NCBI GenBank assembly: GCA_964405325.1
Contig: CAYONM010000068.1
Span: 1 to 15,687, forward strand
DNA length: 15,687 bases
Origin: CAYONM01 sp964405325
GTDB lineage: Bacteria; Planctomycetota; UBA11346
Reading direction: 5' to 3'
Notes under the pieces: model-generated
Seen by the model: only the letters and a program-made list of their open reading frames with translations
Databases searched by the model: none
Told to the model about the DNA's origin: nothing
Translations under genes and position numbers: made by a program
Shown here: one piece after another, positions 1-6,678 of the stretch
Layout of the letters: every line of letters begins with the position of its first letter
How positions within the stretch are numbered: position 1 is the first letter of the stretch

Positions 1-1
1 T

Positions 2-355
2 CTCGGCTTGGGTAAGAGTGATAGCGAACTCGCCGGTGTGCTGAGCTTCTATTCTTTTTTCTCCACCGTGCCGCGGGGTCGGCATCTGGTGCGGGTCTGC
101 ATGGGGACCGCCTGTTATGTACGTGGTGGAAAGTCGATTCTCGAGGCCTTGCGGCAGCGCTTGGGGTTGATGTCGGTGAGACAACGACGGATCAGCAGTT
201 TTCACTGGAGGTGGGACGTTGTTTCGGTGCCTGTGGGCTTGGTCCAGTGATCATGGTGGATGACGATGTCTACCAGCGGGTCGGTGCCAAGAAGGTGCGC
301 GGCATTATCGATCAGTATCGGGCGGTGCCGGCGGTGATGGGGGGGTGCCTCATGA
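2..355 (+). CDS. NuoE/HydC-like [2Fe-2S] hydrogenase subunit, 5'-partial, with apparent frame breaks
   Basis: This is the C-terminal part of a thioredoxin-fold [2Fe-2S] subunit of the NuoE/HydC/HndA family, which relays electrons to the NuoF-like flavoprotein. The first cysteine pair (CMGTAC, codons around 101-118) reads in the frame starting at base 2. The second pair (GRCFGACGLGP, about 217-249) reads in the frame starting at base 1. The switch falls in the GGGG run at 163-166, where five Gs would restore an uninterrupted family sequence (RLGVDVGETTTDQQF). In the second frame the reading continues into NuoF without a stop. If the seven-G run at 339-345 were six, the protein would end at TGA 353-355, overlapping the NuoF ATG as ATGA. 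That junction matches the other junctions in this operon. I therefore favour two single-base homopolymer changes, probably sequencing errors. A true E-F fusion with one frameshift, or a broken gene, remain possible. The N-terminus lies outside the window. Confidence 0.75.
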
Positions 356-3300
356 CCCGTCTCACGTCGTTTGGCGCTTTTTGGCAATGTCAGAAGGATC
401 TTCAAAAGCAGTGGCAGGAGCGTGACCCGCAAATCCAAGTTTGTCACGGTGGTGGCTGTTTGGCCTCAGGGGCCACTGGCTTGATGGGGGCCTTCGAAAA
501 GGCCATCCGCCTTGAGGGTGTGCGTGCTGAGGTGATGCCCACCGGTTGCATGGGGCCCTGCGTTGCCGGGCCGGTGGTGCGCATCGGCGAGCATCAGTAC
601 GAGCAGGTTGCTCCCACCGACGCTGCGGTGCTGGTGCGAGAGCATTTCACCCACGGTCGGGCAGTGCCGAAATTAATGAACGAACAGCGGCGGCTTCAAT
701 TGTCGCATCAGCAGCAGATCGTGCTGCGGAAATGCGGTCGGATCGCACCGGATGAGATCACCGATTATCTGGCCTTGGGCGGCTACGCGGGCTTGGTCCG
801 AGCCTTGGAGGAGCTGGGGCCGGACGGGGTGCTGGCCGAGATGAAGGCTTCCGGTCTGCGTGGTCGCGGCGGCGCGGGCTTTCCGACCTGGAAAAAGTGG
901 GATTTCACCAAGCAGGCAAGCGGCGAGCGGAAATTCGCCCTATGCAATGCGGATGAGGGCGATCCCGGTGCGTTCATGGACCGTTCGGTCTTGGAGGGCG
1001 ATCCTCACTCGGTGATCGAGGGGATGTTGATTGCGGCGTATACCATTGGCGCCTCGCAGGGCTATCTGTATGTGCGAGCCGAATATCCGCTAGCGGTGGA
1101 ACGCTTGCAGATCGCCTTGTCCCAGGCTCGGGAGTACGGACTGCTTGGTGGGCATATCCTCGGTACGGAATTCAGTTTCGACCTGGATATTCGCATGGGC
1201 TCCGGCGCCTTCGTTTGCGGCGAGGAGACCGCGCTGATCACCTCCATCGAGGGGCATCGCGGTGAGCCGCGGCCGCCGTTTCCAGCGCAACAAGGTCTGT
1301 GGCAGCAGCCGACCTTGCTGAACAATGTGGAAACCTATGCCAACGTGTCGTATATCGTTGGCGAAGGTGGTCAGGCCTATGCTCGTTACGGCACCGAACG
1401 CAGTAAGGGCACTAAGGTCTTCGCCTTAGCCGGTGCGATCGAGAATAGCGGTTTGGTGGAGGTGCCCATCGGCATTCCCCTGGGTGATCTGATCTACGAT
1501 ATCGGTGGTGGTATTCCTGGCGGTCGATGCTTCAAGGCGGCGCAGTTGGGCGGCCCCTCCGGTGGCTGCATTCCAGCCGGACATCTGGATGTTCCCGTGG
1601 ATTACGAGAATCTGGCCGAACTCGGTGCCATCATGGGGTCCGGCGGCATTGTGGTGATGGACGACACTTCGTGCATGGTCGATGTGGCACGTTTCTTTCT
1701 GGAATTCGTCCAGGAAGAGAGTTGCGGCAAATGCGTGCCCTGCCGCGTCGGCACCAAGCGCATGTTGGAAATACTCGAACGCATCTGCGACGGTCAGGGT
1801 CGCGAGGCTGATATCGATCTGCTGATCGAACTCGGCCAGAAGATCAAGGATTCCGCGCTCTGCGGTCTTGGCCAGACCGGGCCCAATCCGGTGTTGTCGA
1901 CCATCCGGCACTTCATGGACGAATATGTCGCGCATATCCGTGAGAAACGCTGTCCGGCTGGTGTCTGTCATGGCCTGGTGGATGCGCCTTGCCGCAGCGG
2001 TTACCCTGCGGCGGTGGATATTCCCGGTTTTGTGTCGCTGGTCGCCGACGGCCGGATCGAGGAAGGCCTGCGCTTGCATCGCAATCGCAATCCCTTTGTC
2101 GATCGCAATCCCTTTGTCGGCGTTTGCGCCCGGGTCTGTTATCAGACCTGCGAAAACCGTTGTCGTCGGTGGACCTTGGACGGCGAGGCAGTGTCGGTGC
2201 GTGGCGTGAAGCGCTACATGGCCGATCGCGAAGCTGAACCGCAGCTGCCCGAGGTGCGTCTGGATGCGGACAAGGCCCGGCGCAGGGTTGCGGTGATCGG
2301 TGCGGGCCCGGCGGGTTTGAGCTGTGCCTATTTCCTGGCTCGGCTGGGTTATCGGCCCGATGTGTTTGAGGCTGAACACCGCGCTGGTGGCATGTTGGTG
2401 CAGGCTATTCCGCAATATCGTCTGCCGCGAGAAATCGTCGATGGCGAGGTGCGGATGATCGCCAGCATGGGTGTCCGCTTTCAGTTCGGTATGAAACTGG
2501 GCGAGCAGATCACCTTGGAGCAATTGCGTGGTCAGGGTTACGAGGCAGTATTCCTTGGTCTCGGCGCTCCCGATGGTCTGCCACTCGGCATTCCCGGTGA
2601 GGAGGCCGAGGGTGTGGTGGATGGTTTGGAATTCGAGCGCGATTTCAATCTGACCGGGTCCGCCTGGGTCGGTCGGCGGGTTGCGGTGGTCGGCGGCGGC
2701 AATGCTGCGGTGGACTGCGCTCGTTCGGCGCTGCGGCTTGGAGCCGAGGAGGTCACCATTGTCTACCGCCGCACCCGTGAGCAGATGCCGGCTTATGAAG
2801 AGGAAATTGAACAGGCGATCAAGGAGGGGGTGACCATCTGTGCCCTGACTAATCCCACCAAGGTGGTTACCGATCACGGCAAGGTGATCGGCCTGCAATG
2901 CAAGGAAATGGAATTGGGTGACTTCGATGGCAGCGGCCGTCGTCGGCCACAGGATTCGGGTCGACAGATAACCATCCAGTGCGAGCAGGTGATTACCGCC
3001 ATTGGTCAGCGTCTGAATCTGGCACCCATCTGCCAGGGTCATGAGTTGCGCATGCGCCGCGACCATTTCATCGAGGTGGACCCCGCTACTGGACGGACCT
3101 CCACCAAATGGATTTTCGCTGGCGGTGATGCGGTCTCAGGGCCCTTGTCGGTGGTGAATGCGGTTGGTGCAGGCGAGCGTGCAGCAGTGGGCATCAATAC
3201 CCTGCTGACCGGTGAATCGGGTGCATTTTGGCGCACCGACAAGCCGTTGGATACCCAGTACGATCCCGATACCGAGCCGGTTGCCTTCCCGCGGGAGGAC

Positions 3301-3447
3301 CTGCCCGTCATGGCGGTGGAAGACCGCAGTGGCAATTTCAACGAAGTCGAGTTGGGCTGGTCGCGCGATGTTGCGGTTCGGCAAGCCAAACGCTGCCTGC
3401 GCTGCGAATATGGCAAGCGCGTTGCCTGTGAAGAGGTTTTGCAATGA
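352..3447 (+). CDS. NuoF-GltD fusion: flavoprotein subunit of an [FeFe] hydrogenase complex
   Basis: The protein has 1031 residues in four parts. Residues 25-105 form a thioredoxin-like [2Fe-2S] domain (C31, C36, C66, C70). Residues 120-460 are the NuoF core that binds FMN and NAD(H), with GRGGAGFPTW at 171-180, NADEGDPGA at 199-207 and CGEETALI at 289-296. A [4Fe-4S] site follows at C458, C461, C464 and C504. From about 534 the ferredoxin-like tail usual in HydB is replaced by a GltD/NfnB-like module. This has a cysteine-rich entry (C534, C539, C547, C592, C596, C600, C604), an FAD Rossmann motif (VIGAGPAG, 648-655), an NAD(P) Rossmann motif (VVGGGNAAVD, 779-788) followed by VYRR at 804-807, and a closing GGDAVSGP motif at 924-931. 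The VYRR arginines are typical of NADPH binding in this family. C1015, C1018 and C1026 end the protein. ATG 352 is chosen because it fits HydB-type N-termini, follows a G-rich stretch and would overlap the nuoE stop. The stop overlaps the hydA start. NADP(H) use is inferred, not shown. Confidence 0.9.
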   Translation: MTRLTSFGAFWQCQKDLQKQWQERDPQIQVCHGGGCLASGATGLMGAFEKAIRLEGVRAEVMPTGCMGPCVAGPVVRIGEHQYEQVAPTDAAVLVREHFTHGRAVPKLMNEQRRLQLSHQQQIVLRKCGRIAPDEITDYLALGGYAGLVRALEELGPDGVLAEMKASGLRGRGGAGFPTWKKWDFTKQASGERKFALCNADEGDPGAFMDRSVLEGDPHSVIEGMLIAAYTIGASQGYLYVRAEYPLAVERLQIALSQAREYGLLGGHILGTEFSFDLDIRMGSGAFVCGEETALITSIEGHRGEPRPPFPAQQGLWQQPTLLNNVETYANVSYIVGEGGQAYARYGTERSKGTKVFALAGAIENSGLVEVPIGIPLGDLIYDIGGGIPGGRCFKAAQLGGPSGGCIPAGHLDVPVDYENLAELGAIMGSGGIVVMDDTSCMVDVARFFLEFVQEESCGKCVPCRVGTKRMLEILERICDGQGREADIDLLIELGQKIKDSALCGLGQTGPNPVLSTIRHFMDEYVAHIREKRCPAGVCHGLVDAPCRSGYPAAVDIPGFVSLVADGRIEEGLRLHRNRNPFVDRNPFVGVCARVCYQTCENRCRRWTLDGEAVSVRGVKRYMADREAEPQLPEVRLDADKARRRVAVIGAGPAGLSCAYFLARLGYRPDVFEAEHRAGGMLVQAIPQYRLPREIVDGEVRMIASMGVRFQFGMKLGEQITLEQLRGQGYEAVFLGLGAPDGLPLGIPGEEAEGVVDGLEFERDFNLTGSAWVGRRVAVVGGGNAAVDCARSALRLGAEEVTIVYRRTREQMPAYEEEIEQAIKEGVTICALTNPTKVVTDHGKVIGLQCKEMELGDFDGSGRRRPQDSGRQITIQCEQVITAIGQRLNLAPICQGHELRMRRDHFIEVDPATGRTSTKWIFAGGDAVSGPLSVVNAVGAGERAAVGINTLLTGESGAFWRTDKPLDTQYDPDTEPVAFPREDLPVMAVEDRSGNFNEVELGWSRDVAVRQAKRCLRCEYGKRVACEEVLQ
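2086..2119 (+). repeat. In-frame 18-nt tandem duplication in the NuoF-GltD gene
   Basis: The 16-base string CGCAATCCCTTTGTCG occurs at 2086-2101 and again at 2104-2119, a period of 18 bases. It duplicates six residues (RNPFVD then RNPFVG) just before the CARVC cysteine motif. Most GltD-like proteins have a single N-P-[FL]-P-like segment at this point, so it looks like a recent slippage duplication that kept the frame. Confidence 0.85.
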
Positions 3448-5267
3448 GTCAGATCAACCTGTCCATCGATGGTGTATCGCTATCGGTCGATCCGGGAATC
3501 AGCATCCTGCATGCGGCACGTGCAATCGGTATCAACATCCCCAGTTTGTGTTATCTGGAAAATGTCCAGTGTCTCGGTGCCTGCCGGGTGTGTCTGGTGG
3601 AGGTGGTGGGGGCCCGGACCCTGGTCGCGGCCTGTTCCACCCCGGTCACACCGGATATGCAGGTGCGCACCAATTCCGCGCGGGTGCGTGAGGTGCGCAA
3701 ACTGGTGGTGGAATTGTTGTTATCAGAGCATGCTGGCGACTGCACCACTTGCGAGCGATCGATGGATTGCGAGTTGCGTGCTCTGGCACATCGCCTGGGT
3801 ATCGATGATGTCCGCTTCGACGGCGAGACCACCATCACCAATATCGATACCTCCACCGCTGCCCTGGTGCGTGACAATGGAAAATGCATCAAATGCCGAC
3901 GTTGTGTGTCGGTATGCAATGAATTGCAGCAGGTGGGGGCGCTCTTCCCGCAGGGACGCGGATTTTCAGGCGCGATCGGCCCGGCGTTCAATAAACCCCT
4001 CTCGGAAGTGGCCTGCGTCCAGTGTGGACAGTGTGCCGCCGTCTGTCCGGTTGGTGCCATCGTCGAGAAATCCCATATCGAGCACGTCCAGCAGGCCATC
4101 GACGATCCGGAAGTACATGTGGTGGTGCAGACCGCGCCAGCGATCCGGGCCGCCTTGGGGGAATGTTTCGGCATGCCACCGGGGACCTTGGTGACGGGTA
4201 AGATGTGTGCCGCCTTGCGTCGGCTTGGTTTCGATGCGGTGTTCGACACCAATTTCACTGCCGATCTGACCATCCTGGAGGAGGGGACGGAACTCTTGAC
4301 CCGTTTGAAGACCGCTCTGGTCGATCAGCAACCGGTGGCGCTGCCGATGTTCACCTCCTGTTCACCCGGGTGGATCCAATACGCCGAGTATTTCTATCCC
4401 GAATTCCTGCCCAACCTATCCACCTGCAAATCACCACAGCAGATGTTTGGCGCGGTCGCCAAGACGTATTACGCCAAGCGGATCGAACGGAGTCCTGAGA
4501 ACATCTTCGTGGTGTCGATCATGCCCTGTACGGCCAAGAAGTTCGAGTGTGCCCGGGCCGAATTGAATGATAGCGGTGTGCAGGACGTGGATGCTGTCTT
4601 GACGACTCGCGAACTGGGCCGCCTGATCACCAGTGCCGGCATCGATTTCACGGAACTGCCCGACGAAACCATGGATGCCCCTTTGGGGCTGAGTTCGGGT
4701 GCAGCGGATATCTTCGCCAATACCGGTGGCGTGATGGAAGCCGCGCTTCGCACCGCTTGGGAAATCGTCACCGGCACCGAATTGCCCATGGCGAAATTGC
4801 ATGTGGCGCCAGTGATGGGCCTCGAGGGCGTGAAAATGGCCAGTATTCCGGTTTCCGGTTGCGTGCCCGAATGGTCCTTTTTGGAAGGGGTGGAGTTGAA
4901 GGTGGTGGTGGCGCACGGCCTGGGCAATGCCAAAAAAGTATTGGAGGCGCTGAAAGCCGGTCAGCTCGACGCGCATTTCGTCGAGGTGATGACCTGCCCT
5001 GGTGGCTGTATTGGAGGTGGTGGTCAACCCCGCTTCTGCACCGATGCCATCCGCGAAGCGAGAATCGCGGCGATCTATCAGGAGGACGAAGGCAAGCCGA
5101 CCCGTAAATCACATGAGAACCAGGCCGTGCAGCAACTCTACGAGGAATTCCTTGGCGCTCCGCTTGGTCATCTCAGTCACGAATTGCTGCACACACATTA
5201 TCAACGGCGTGAGCGTATCCGCAGCGTATCCCCAGCTGCCGTGGAGGATTCGCCCGCTCCAGCGTGA
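3444..5267 (+). CDS. hydA: [FeFe] hydrogenase catalytic subunit, HydA/HndD type
   Basis: This 607-residue protein carries the H-cluster that reversibly splits or makes H2. The domain order is that of NAD(P)-linked group A hydrogenases. First is a plant-type [2Fe-2S] domain (C36, C47, C50, C64), then a His-ligated NuoG-like [4Fe-4S] site (H96, C100, C103, C109). Two ferredoxin clusters follow (C148, C151, C154, C158 and C191, C194, C197, C201). The H-cluster motifs are TSCSPGW (304-310), MPCTAKK (360-366) and CPGGC (518-522) within an EVMTCPGGCIGGGGQP signature. The tail from about 565 is the small-subunit-like domain (YEEFLG...HELLHTHY). The length is normal and all cluster sites are present, although the second Cys of the common TSCCPGW motif is Ser here. 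ATG 3444 overlaps the upstream TGA as ATGA, with a GAAGAGG ribosome site about 7 bases before it. The maturation genes hydE, hydF and hydG are not in the window. Confidence 0.96.
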   Translation: MSQINLSIDGVSLSVDPGISILHAARAIGINIPSLCYLENVQCLGACRVCLVEVVGARTLVAACSTPVTPDMQVRTNSARVREVRKLVVELLLSEHAGDCTTCERSMDCELRALAHRLGIDDVRFDGETTITNIDTSTAALVRDNGKCIKCRRCVSVCNELQQVGALFPQGRGFSGAIGPAFNKPLSEVACVQCGQCAAVCPVGAIVEKSHIEHVQQAIDDPEVHVVVQTAPAIRAALGECFGMPPGTLVTGKMCAALRRLGFDAVFDTNFTADLTILEEGTELLTRLKTALVDQQPVALPMFTSCSPGWIQYAEYFYPEFLPNLSTCKSPQQMFGAVAKTYYAKRIERSPENIFVVSIMPCTAKKFECARAELNDSGVQDVDAVLTTRELGRLITSAGIDFTELPDETMDAPLGLSSGAADIFANTGGVMEAALRTAWEIVTGTELPMAKLHVAPVMGLEGVKMASIPVSGCVPEWSFLEGVELKVVVAHGLGNAKKVLEALKAGQLDAHFVEVMTCPGGCIGGGGQPRFCTDAIREARIAAIYQEDEGKPTRKSHENQAVQQLYEEFLGAPLGHLSHELLHTHYQRRERIRSVSPAAVEDSPAPA

Positions 5268-5282
5268 TCCGTTGTACGGATC
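5266..5282 (+). other. Hairpin between hydA and the two-CW gene
   Basis: GATCCGT (5266-5272) and ACGGATC (5276-5282) form a perfect 7-bp stem with a TGT loop. It begins within the hydA stop codon and ends two bases before the GGGAGG ribosome site of the next gene. No T-run follows, so an intrinsic terminator is unlikely. An RNA processing or stability element, or mild translational control, would fit. Confidence 0.5.
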
Positions 5283-5295
5283 CGGGAGGTGTTCT

Positions 5296-5631
5296 ATGAG
5301 TCTGCCCAATTGTTGGGAATTCCATGCCTGCGGCCGCGAGCCCGGTGGTATCAATGCCGAAAAGGATGGCGTTTGTGAAGTCGCCATTTGCACCGGAGCC
5401 GACCGTATCCACTACGGGGTCAACGGCGGCCGCGCCTGCTGGGGCATCGACAGCGACAAGCAGCACTGTCCGGGTCGGTTGAAACAACAAAACCATCGAC
5501 AGCCGGCCTCGTGCACCGCCTGCGAATTCTACGATCTGGTGCACGAGCAGGAGGGGGACTGCATCCTGGCCTTCAACGAGATCAGGCAGTTGGTGGGGTT
5601 GCCACCACTCGCCAATGGTATTTATCGCTGA
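5296..5631 (+). CDS. Small cysteine-rich two-CW domain protein
   Basis: The 111-residue protein has nine cysteines (6, 12, 27, 32, 48, 58, 73, 76, 89). It has two Cys-Trp pairs, NCWEF at 5-9 and ACWGI at 47-51, and a CGREPGG motif at 12-18, which are hallmarks of the uncharacterised two-CW family. C73 and C76 form a CxxC. The cysteine pattern suggests binding of a metal or an Fe-S cluster, but no function is established. There is no signal peptide or membrane segment. The start at 5296 is set by GGGAGG at 5284-5289 and by the family-like N-terminus MSLPNCWEF; the open frame extends upstream inside hydA without support. It lies 28 bases after hydA on the same strand, so co-transcription and a role linked to the hydrogenase are plausible. 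Its last 10 bases overlap the end of the convergent deaminase gene. Confidence 0.85.
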   Translation: MSLPNCWEFHACGREPGGINAEKDGVCEVAICTGADRIHYGVNGGRACWGIDSDKQHCPGRLKQQNHRQPASCTACEFYDLVHEQEGDCILAFNEIRQLVGLPPLANGIYR

Positions 5632-6116
5632 GTGCTGGTGGATAGACCGGTGACCTCATCGAATACGTCCAAAATACGGCGATATTCACGGTTTTTCAGC
5701 TCGTGCAGGCGTTCGTCGGGGTCGGAGGGGTTCCAGGCTTCTTGAAAGACCACGCGGCGGACGCCAGCCTGCAGCATTTCCTTGGCGCAGCCGAAGCAGG
5801 GTTGCAGGGTCGTGTAGCAGGTGGCGCCGGCGACGGCGATGCCGAATCTGGCTGCCATCAACAAGGCATTCTGCTCGGCGTGGACGCAGATGCAGAGATC
5901 GTAGCCGGTGCCCGGTGGGAATTGCTCACGCTCGTTACAGCGCAGGCAGCCGCCATCGGTGCAGTTGGGCATGCCGGCAGGCACGCCGTTGTAGCCGGTG
6001 GCGATGATCCGATTTTCCCGGACCAGCACGGCGCCGACTTTCCGTCCACAGCAATCAGCGCGAGTGCGCACGGCCTCCGCGATCTGCAGGTAATAGGTGT
6101 CCCAATCCGGCCGCAT
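5622..6116 (-). CDS. Deoxycytidylate (dCMP) deaminase family protein
   Basis: The 164-residue protein belongs to the zinc-dependent cytidine/deoxycytidylate deaminase fold. The catalytic HAE motif is at 79-81 (H79 zinc ligand, E81 proton shuttle) and the zinc-binding PCFGC at 106-110 (C107, C110). The segment between, with C52, C57, C60 and C75, is typical of ComEB/dCMP deaminases, which turn dCMP into dUMP for dTTP synthesis. The start ATG at 6116 has a good AGGAGA site in CAGGAGACAGC directly upstream, and that site lies inside a hairpin. It is the last gene of the minus-strand run, 54 bases after fixH. Its metabolic role is unrelated to the oxidase, so the linkage may be no more than read-through. 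Another nucleotide deaminase specificity cannot be excluded. Confidence 0.9.
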   Translation of the reverse strand: MRPDWDTYYLQIAEAVRTRADCCGRKVGAVLVRENRIIATGYNGVPAGMPNCTDGGCLRCNEREQFPPGTGYDLCICVHAEQNALLMAARFGIAVAGATCYTTLQPCFGCAKEMLQAGVRRVVFQEAWNPSDPDERLHELKNREYRRILDVFDEVTGLSTSTQR

Positions 6117-6150
6117 GCTGTCTCCTGGGAAGGAGACCTTTGGTCTCAGC
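6117..6150 (-). promoter_or_regulatory. Mutually exclusive hairpins over the deaminase ribosome site
   Basis: Read on the minus strand, the leader starts GCTGAGACCAAAGGTCTCC, followed by TTCCCA, GGAGACAGC and the ATG. The middle GGTCTCC block can pair with the upstream GAGACC (6-bp stem, AAA loop). It can instead pair with the downstream GGAGAC (6-bp stem, 6-base loop), which contains the Shine-Dalgarno sequence. The outer GCTG and CAGC are also complementary. This is the layout of a small translational switch. That it works as one is inference. Confidence 0.45.
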
Positions 6151-6170
6151 AGGCGAAGGCAAGACTGGGA

Positions 6171-6635
6171 TCAGACGTCCCCGAGCACCGCTCGTGTGGC
6201 GATGGTCTGTTTGCCAGCGGTGCCGGTCAGTTCCAGCTGCCACAGGCCAGGTGCCGGTAATTCCACGGCGATGGCTTCGGCGGGATCGGCCCAGTCCACC
6301 ACCCGATCCATGCTGGCATCGGCGGGACGGCGGAAACGGACTTGGACGCCCTGCAGCGGTAAGGGACCGGTCAGCTGCAGTTGCACCTGAAGATCACCCG
6401 GACAGGTGGTCGCCAGCTGGTAACCGAGCAGGTCAAAGGTGTGGCGCTGCTTCTTCTGCTGGTCGAAACGTTGGGAGTCCTGATAGGGATGCGCCGAAAC
6501 CGAATCGGGCTGCAGGCTTTTGGCGGTGTAGATCATGATGCCATTGGGTACCGCGGCGATCAGCACCAGAATCAACCACAGCCAGGGCCAGAAGCCGCCA
6601 GAAGGTTTTTTGACATCGGTGTTGGCATCGGTCAT
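6171..6635 (-). CDS. ccoH: FixH/CcoH family protein, cbb3 oxidase assembly
   Basis: The 154-residue protein has one N-terminal membrane helix (about residues 15-37, FWPWLWLILVLIAAVPNGIMI) and a periplasmic beta-rich domain. This is the normal layout and size for FixH/CcoH, which helps stabilise and assemble the cbb3 oxidase. Family membership rests on the NG-x-M-I-Y segment after the helix, the C-terminal LPAPGLWQLELTG strand region, and the position directly after ccoG. I chose the ATG at 6635 over a longer upstream reading because GAGGAG lies 8 bases before it and the longer version would add an unlike N-terminus. The gap to ccoG is 43 bases. Sequence conservation in this family is low, so the call leans partly on context. 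Confidence 0.85.
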   Translation of the reverse strand: MTDANTDVKKPSGGFWPWLWLILVLIAAVPNGIMIYTAKSLQPDSVSAHPYQDSQRFDQQKKQRHTFDLLGYQLATTCPGDLQVQLQLTGPLPLQGVQVRFRRPADASMDRVVDWADPAEAIAVELPAPGLWQLELTGTAGKQTIATRAVLGDV

Positions 6636-6678
6636 GGTATGGACTCCTCTGATTTCGGATGAAGTCGGCCGATTCGTA

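Noticed and set aside
1426..3066. 546-codon open frame on the minus strand inside the NuoF-GltD gene
   Set aside because: It is a mirror of a GC-rich coding strand. The translation has no family features, and the plus-strand protein is clearly real.
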